Positions 60,821 to 64,000 of a stretch of DNA of 64,000 nt are shown here, in pieces; position 1 is the stretch's first letter; the number at the start of each line of letters is the position of its first letter. The DNA is from Rhodobacterales bacterium (GTDB lineage Bacteria; Pseudomonadota; Alphaproteobacteria; Rhizobiales; Stappiaceae): NCBI GenBank assembly GCA_008107755.1, contig VIRH01000058.1, forward strand, positions 62,001 to 126,000. Direction: 5' to 3'. The translations under genes and the position numbers were made by a program. The notes under the pieces were generated by a model, which ran no database searches, had not been told where the DNA came from, and worked only from the letters and a program-made list of their open reading frames with translations.

Positions 60821-63001
60821 ATGCCTGCACTGGCAGACCAGACTTATCAGACGAACGGCGGCATCACCATTTTGCGGACATCGCGTCCGTATGATTACGA
60901 AAACGGCACGTCGGAATGGATCGACAGGCTGGACAGCGAACTCGGAGCGGTGCTTTCATCGTCTTACGAATATCCCGGTCGCTACACCCGCTGGGACATG
61001 GCTCTGGTAAATCCTCCTCTGGTGATGGAAGCCGCCGGTCGAAGTGTCGAGATCCGCGCCCTCAACCAGCGCGGCGAGCTGCTGCTTCCCGTGATCGCCG
61101 AGACGCTGAAGGTTCACAAGGATGTCGAGACATTCGAGGCCGGTGGAACGAAGATCAATCTGACAGTCAGGAAACCTCACCGGCTGTTCAACGAGGAAGA
61201 ACGCTCGCGTCAGCCATCGACCTTCTCCGTGGTTCGGGCCCTGAAGGATCTGTTCGCCTGCAACGACGACCAACTCGGTCTCTATGGCGCTTTCGGTTAC
61301 GATGTCGCCTTTCAGTTCGAGCCGATCGACCTGAAACTGGAGCGTCCGGCGGACCAGCGCGATGTTGTCCTGTTTCTCCCCGACGAAATCCTGATCGTTG
61401 ATCACCACGGCAAGCGGGCCCATGTGCTGGAGTACGACTTTGTCGTGAACGGCATAAGCACCAAAGGACTGGAGCGTACCGGCGAAAAACACCACTATAC
61501 GCCGGCCAACCGCGACCCAGGACGCGGAGATCATGAACCGGGCGAATATGCGCGGCTCGTCGAACACGCCAAGGACTATTTCCGCCGCGGCGATCTTTTT
61601 GAAACCGTTCCCGGGCAGACCTTTTACGAGCCTTGCGCCAACCCGCCCTCAGCCGTCTCGCGCCGTCTCGCGCAGATCAACCCCTCCCCCTATTCCTTTT
61701 TCTTCAATCTCGGCAACGCTGAATATCTCGTCGGTGCCTCGCCGGAAATGTATGTCCGTGTCACAGGCGGCCGGCGCGTTGAAACCTGCCCGATTTCCGG
61801 AACCATCAGACGCGGCAAGAACGCCATCGAGGACGAGGCCCAGATCCGCAAGCTGCTGAACTCCGCGAAGGACGAAGCGGAGCTGACCATGTGCTCGGAT
61901 GTCGACCGGAACGACAAGAGCCGTGTGTGTGAACCAGGCTCCGTCAAGGTGATCGGGCGACGCCAGATCGAGATGTATTCCCGGCTCATCCACACCGTCG
62001 ATCATATCGAGGGCATCCTGCGCGAAGATCTGGACGCGCTCGACGCCTTCCTGTCGCACACCTGGGCCGTGACGGTGACCGGCGCACCGAAGCGTTGGGC
62101 GATGGAGTTCATCGAGAACCACGAGAAGTCGCCACGCGCCTGGTATGGCGGCGCGATCGGCGCAGTGCTCTTCAACGGCGACATGAACACGGGTCTGACC
62201 CTGCGCACTGTTCGCATCAAGGACGGTGTTGCCCAGATCCGAGCCGGGGCGACCCTGCTCTACGACAGCGTTCCGGAAGACGAGGAAGCGGAAACCGAGC
62301 TGAAGGCCGAAGCGATGCGGGCTGCCGTGCGTGAGGCAGGTCTGGCAACTCGGGATGCAGAGAAGAAGGTCGAGCACAAGCCCGGCCAGGGTCTCAAGAT
62401 CCTGCTTGTCGACCACGAGGACAGTTTCGTTCATACGCTTGCGAACTACTTCCGCCAGACGGGAGCCGACGTCGTCACCTACCGGACACCTGTTGCCGAT
62501 CATGTCTTCCACGACGTTGCGCCGGATCTTGTGGTTCTTTCTCCCGGCCCCGGAAACCCGAAGGACTTTGATTGCGCGGCAACCATCGGGCGCGCCCGCT
62601 CGAGGGCCTTGCCGATCTTCGGCGTGTGCCTTGGCCTTCAGGCCCTGTCGGAATATTTCGGCGCTGAACTCGGCCAGCTTGAAACGCCGATGCATGGCAA
62701 GCCCTCACCGATTTCATTTTCGGAAAATTCCGTTCTCTTCGACGGGCTCGAGGCGCCGGTCGTTGTCGGTCGATATCATTCGCTGTTCGCCACACGCGAG
62801 ACGCTCCCGTCGGATCTGCGTGTTACCGCCGAAACGGAAGACGGTGTCATCATGGCAGTGGAACACACGAGCGAGGCAATCGCGGCTGTCCAGTTTCATC
62901 CAGAGTCAATCATGTCGCTTGATCAGGATGCCGGTCACAAGATCATAGAGAACGTCGTCAACCGCCTTGTGAGGTCGGGTCAGCTGGCAAAAGCCGTCTG
63001 A
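60821..63001 (+). CDS. trpE(G): Fused anthranilate synthase TrpE(G)
   Basis: Single-chain anthranilate synthase of 726 residues, first enzyme of tryptophan synthesis from chorismate. Residues 1-520 are the TrpE-type chorismate-using domain ([24 protein letters not shown] in adjoining parts near 290; [12 protein letters not shown] near 325; [17 protein letters not shown] near 440). From about 530 follows the glutamine amidotransferase ([26 protein letters not shown]; the nucleophile in [10 protein letters not shown]). The fused form is typical of rhizobia and relatives. GGGA precedes the ATG. It is controlled by the upstream leader peptide and attenuator and ends at a strong terminator. Confidence 0.97.
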   Translation: MPALADQTYQTNGGITILRTSRPYDYENGTSEWIDRLDSELGAVLSSSYEYPGRYTRWDMALVNPPLVMEAAGRSVEIRALNQRGELLLPVIAETLKVHKDVETFEAGGTKINLTVRKPHRLFNEEERSRQPSTFSVVRALKDLFACNDDQLGLYGAFGYDVAFQFEPIDLKLERPADQRDVVLFLPDEILIVDHHGKRAHVLEYDFVVNGISTKGLERTGEKHHYTPANRDPGRGDHEPGEYARLVEHAKDYFRRGDLFETVPGQTFYEPCANPPSAVSRRLAQINPSPYSFFFNLGNAEYLVGASPEMYVRVTGGRRVETCPISGTIRRGKNAIEDEAQIRKLLNSAKDEAELTMCSDVDRNDKSRVCEPGSVKVIGRRQIEMYSRLIHTVDHIEGILREDLDALDAFLSHTWAVTVTGAPKRWAMEFIENHEKSPRAWYGGAIGAVLFNGDMNTGLTLRTVRIKDGVAQIRAGATLLYDSVPEDEEAETELKAEAMRAAVREAGLATRDAEKKVEHKPGQGLKILLVDHEDSFVHTLANYFRQTGADVVTYRTPVADHVFHDVAPDLVVLSPGPGNPKDFDCAATIGRARSRALPIFGVCLGLQALSEYFGAELGQLETPMHGKPSPISFSENSVLFDGLEAPVVVGRYHSLFATRETLPSDLRVTAETEDGVIMAVEHTSEAIAAVQFHPESIMSLDQDAGHKIIENVVNRLVRSGQLAKAV

Positions 63002-63022
63002 CAAGATCAGACAGAAACATGG

Positions 63023-63053
63023 AAAACGCGCCTGAAATCAGGCGCGTTTTTTT
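63023..63053 (+). terminator. Rho-independent terminator of trpE(G)
   Basis: A perfect stem, ACGCGCCTG with CAGGCGCGT, closes the loop AAAT and runs into seven T. It lies 25 bases after the trpE(G) stop and isolates this gene from the following one. Confidence 0.92.
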
Positions 63054-63291
63054 ATATTACCCCCACCTGATTGACGTAGCGTTTTTTAGCTCTATACGCG
63101 TGCCTGCGAAAACTCTCATTGCACCCAGAAGTTTCAATAAGCATCTGTTTTTTAACAAAAAAGGTCGTGATTAAAATTTTAAGGAACCGATCCCGGGTCC
63201 CACGCATTTGCTGCTTGACGCCGAGGCGATCCCGCTTCGACAGACTGGCGAGGTCAGTCCAAAGCGTTTTACTTTAGAAAGGATGAATTCG

Positions 63292-63657
63292 ATGCTTACA
63301 ATGAAGAAAACCCTTGGAACTGCCATGAGTGTTCTCTTTGTCTCTTCTTCCCTTATTGGTGCCGCACACGCTGAAGCTCTCTTCGGCAACGACGCTGACG
63401 GCGATCTTCCGCTGAAGCCGGGTGCTCAGGTCGAGCAGAACGCCGAAGCGAAGATGGATGCCGGCGTGACCGCAAAGAAGGACATGGTGGGTGATGCCGA
63501 CGGCGACGTTCCGCTGACACTCGAGCAGCAGGCAGAGACCAATGCTGAAGTGAAGATGGACGCGGCAAAAGACGCAACGCAGGGGTCGACACTCGCTGGC
63601 GATGCCGATGGCGATCAGCCGACCAACCAGCCGATCATCGATACCGACGAATCCTAA
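63292..63657 (+). CDS. Secreted protein with three DADGD repeat units, unknown function
   Basis: Unknown protein of 121 residues with a signal peptide cut after AHA (residue 27). The acidic mature part has three DADGD units: NDADGDLPL at 33-41, GDADGDVPL at 67-75 and GDADGDQPT at 103-111, spaced 34-36 residues. Between the first two and after the second stands a second repeat, NAExKMDA (51-58 and 84-91). The DxDGD pattern resembles EF-hand or dockerin-type calcium loops, but no full EF-hand is seen. The ATG at 63292 has AAAGGA nine bases before it; 63283 is the alternative. It is flanked by AT-rich DNA. Calcium binding is inference. Confidence 0.8.
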   Translation: MLTMKKTLGTAMSVLFVSSSLIGAAHAEALFGNDADGDLPLKPGAQVEQNAEAKMDAGVTAKKDMVGDADGDVPLTLEQQAETNAEVKMDAAKDATQGSTLAGDADGDQPTNQPIIDTDES

Positions 63658-63674
63658 GCCGGTACATCAACGGG

Positions 63675-63692
63675 CCGCGCCTCCAGGCGCGG
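63675..63692 (+). terminator. Hairpin after the DADGD-repeat gene
   Basis: Arms CCGCGCCT and AGGCGCGG form a compact stem 18 bases after the stop. The following TCGGTTGCC is not T-rich, so it is a weak terminator candidate. Confidence 0.45.
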
Positions 63693-63838
63693 TCGGTTGC
63701 CTGTCTTGAGCAGATCCTGCCCTTACGTTATTACAGTTTGGTGGTTATCCCTTCCACAGGCCTTTCCCAAACCTCCCGAAGAGCCTAGATTTCCATGGTT
63801 GCCATGTTCAGGCTTGGTGAATTCGAGGGATCGGGTCT

Positions 63839-64000
63839 GTGCCATTTCTTCTTGCAGCAATCGGGATACTTGCAGCCCTGATCTGGATTTACCGGTCGGG
63901 AAAAAGGGCGTCGCCGTCTCCTGTGCGGCACACATCCCAGAGGACACAATCAGGCGCCGTCGTTCCATCGCAGTGGGGCTACCGCGTCAGAAAGAACTCT
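63839..64000 (+). CDS. Start of a membrane-anchored protein, cut by the window end
   Basis: Open frame from a GTG at 63839, preceded by GAGGGA, running uninterrupted for 54 codons to the window end. It starts MPFLLAAIGILAALIWIYRSG, one hydrophobic helix followed by a basic, polar stretch (GKRASPSPVRHTSQRTQ). This looks like an N-in anchor or uncut signal with a cytoplasmic or periplasmic domain beyond the window. Not recognised. The call rests on start signals and helix only. Confidence 0.55.
   Translation, partial: MPFLLAAIGILAALIWIYRSGKRASPSPVRHTSQRTQSGAVVPSQWGYRVRKNS

Overview
The window looks like about 64 kb of ordinary chromosome from an alphaproteobacterium of the order Hyphomicrobiales (Rhizobiales). 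A marine Stappiaceae member such as Roseibium/Labrenzia is my best guess, inferred from gene content rather than from any search. Supporting signs are a fused trpE(G) gene preceded by a rhizobial-type trpL leader, a DivJ/PleC-like histidine kinase, TRAP and betaine catabolism genes, and moderately high GC. No rRNA, tRNA, CRISPR, insertion sequence or phage gene was recognised. Genes are tightly packed on both strands, with many stop/start overlaps.

Layout. 1-11.2 kb: a DNA photolyase cut by the window edge, moaA, a Bcr/CflA efflux pump, the Fe-S carrier ATPase mrp, a GNAT acetyltransferase, a stand-alone BLUF blue-light sensor, a BenE transporter, and an overlapping molybdenum-cofactor operon fdhD-mobA-mobB-moeA. 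11.2-19 kb: a GST, an unknown 133-residue protein, a polar amino acid ABC importer (binding protein plus two permeases, no ATPase) followed by a metC-like lyase, a GcvA-like LysR regulator with a divergent 50-codon small gene, and a 3-hydroxyisobutyrate-dehydrogenase-like reductase. 18.8-24.7 kb: a betaine N-demethylation cluster (dgcA-like, gbcA-like, gbcB-like, a DUF302 protein) with a divergent TetR regulator. 24.8-29.1 kb: AraC and glyoxalase-fold genes, an Lrp regulator, a uracil-DNA glycosylase family protein and the histidine kinase. 29.2-37.4 kb: cobT and cobS, a lipoprotein hydrolase, a DUF1289 protein, a retropepsin-like protease, dusA, an MFS pump and a DMT transporter. 37.4-47.5 kb: a TRAP transporter and the complete cytochrome bd operon cydD-cydC-cydA-cydB-cydX, including the tiny cydX. 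47.5-57.5 kb: a small orphan gene behind two tandem RNA hairpins, mmsA with a divergent LysR gene, thiE, a P-loop kinase, a pirin, an aldolase/ROK kinase pair, a DMT transporter with divergent marR and two operator palindromes, and an FKBP-rhodanese fusion. 57.5-64 kb: an amidohydrolase resembling 8-oxoguanine deaminase, sthA, the trpL attenuator with trpE(G), a secreted protein built from three DADGD units, and the start of a membrane-anchored protein.

The most noteworthy items are the apparently leaderless trpL attenuator, the DADGD-repeat secreted protein, the FKBP fused to a rhodanese domain that has lost its cysteine and ends in CWLC, the paired hairpins between cydD and an unknown gene, the small gene divergent from a LysR regulator, and the compact BLUF protein. 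I saw no defence system or other multi-gene system that I could defend as wholly undescribed.
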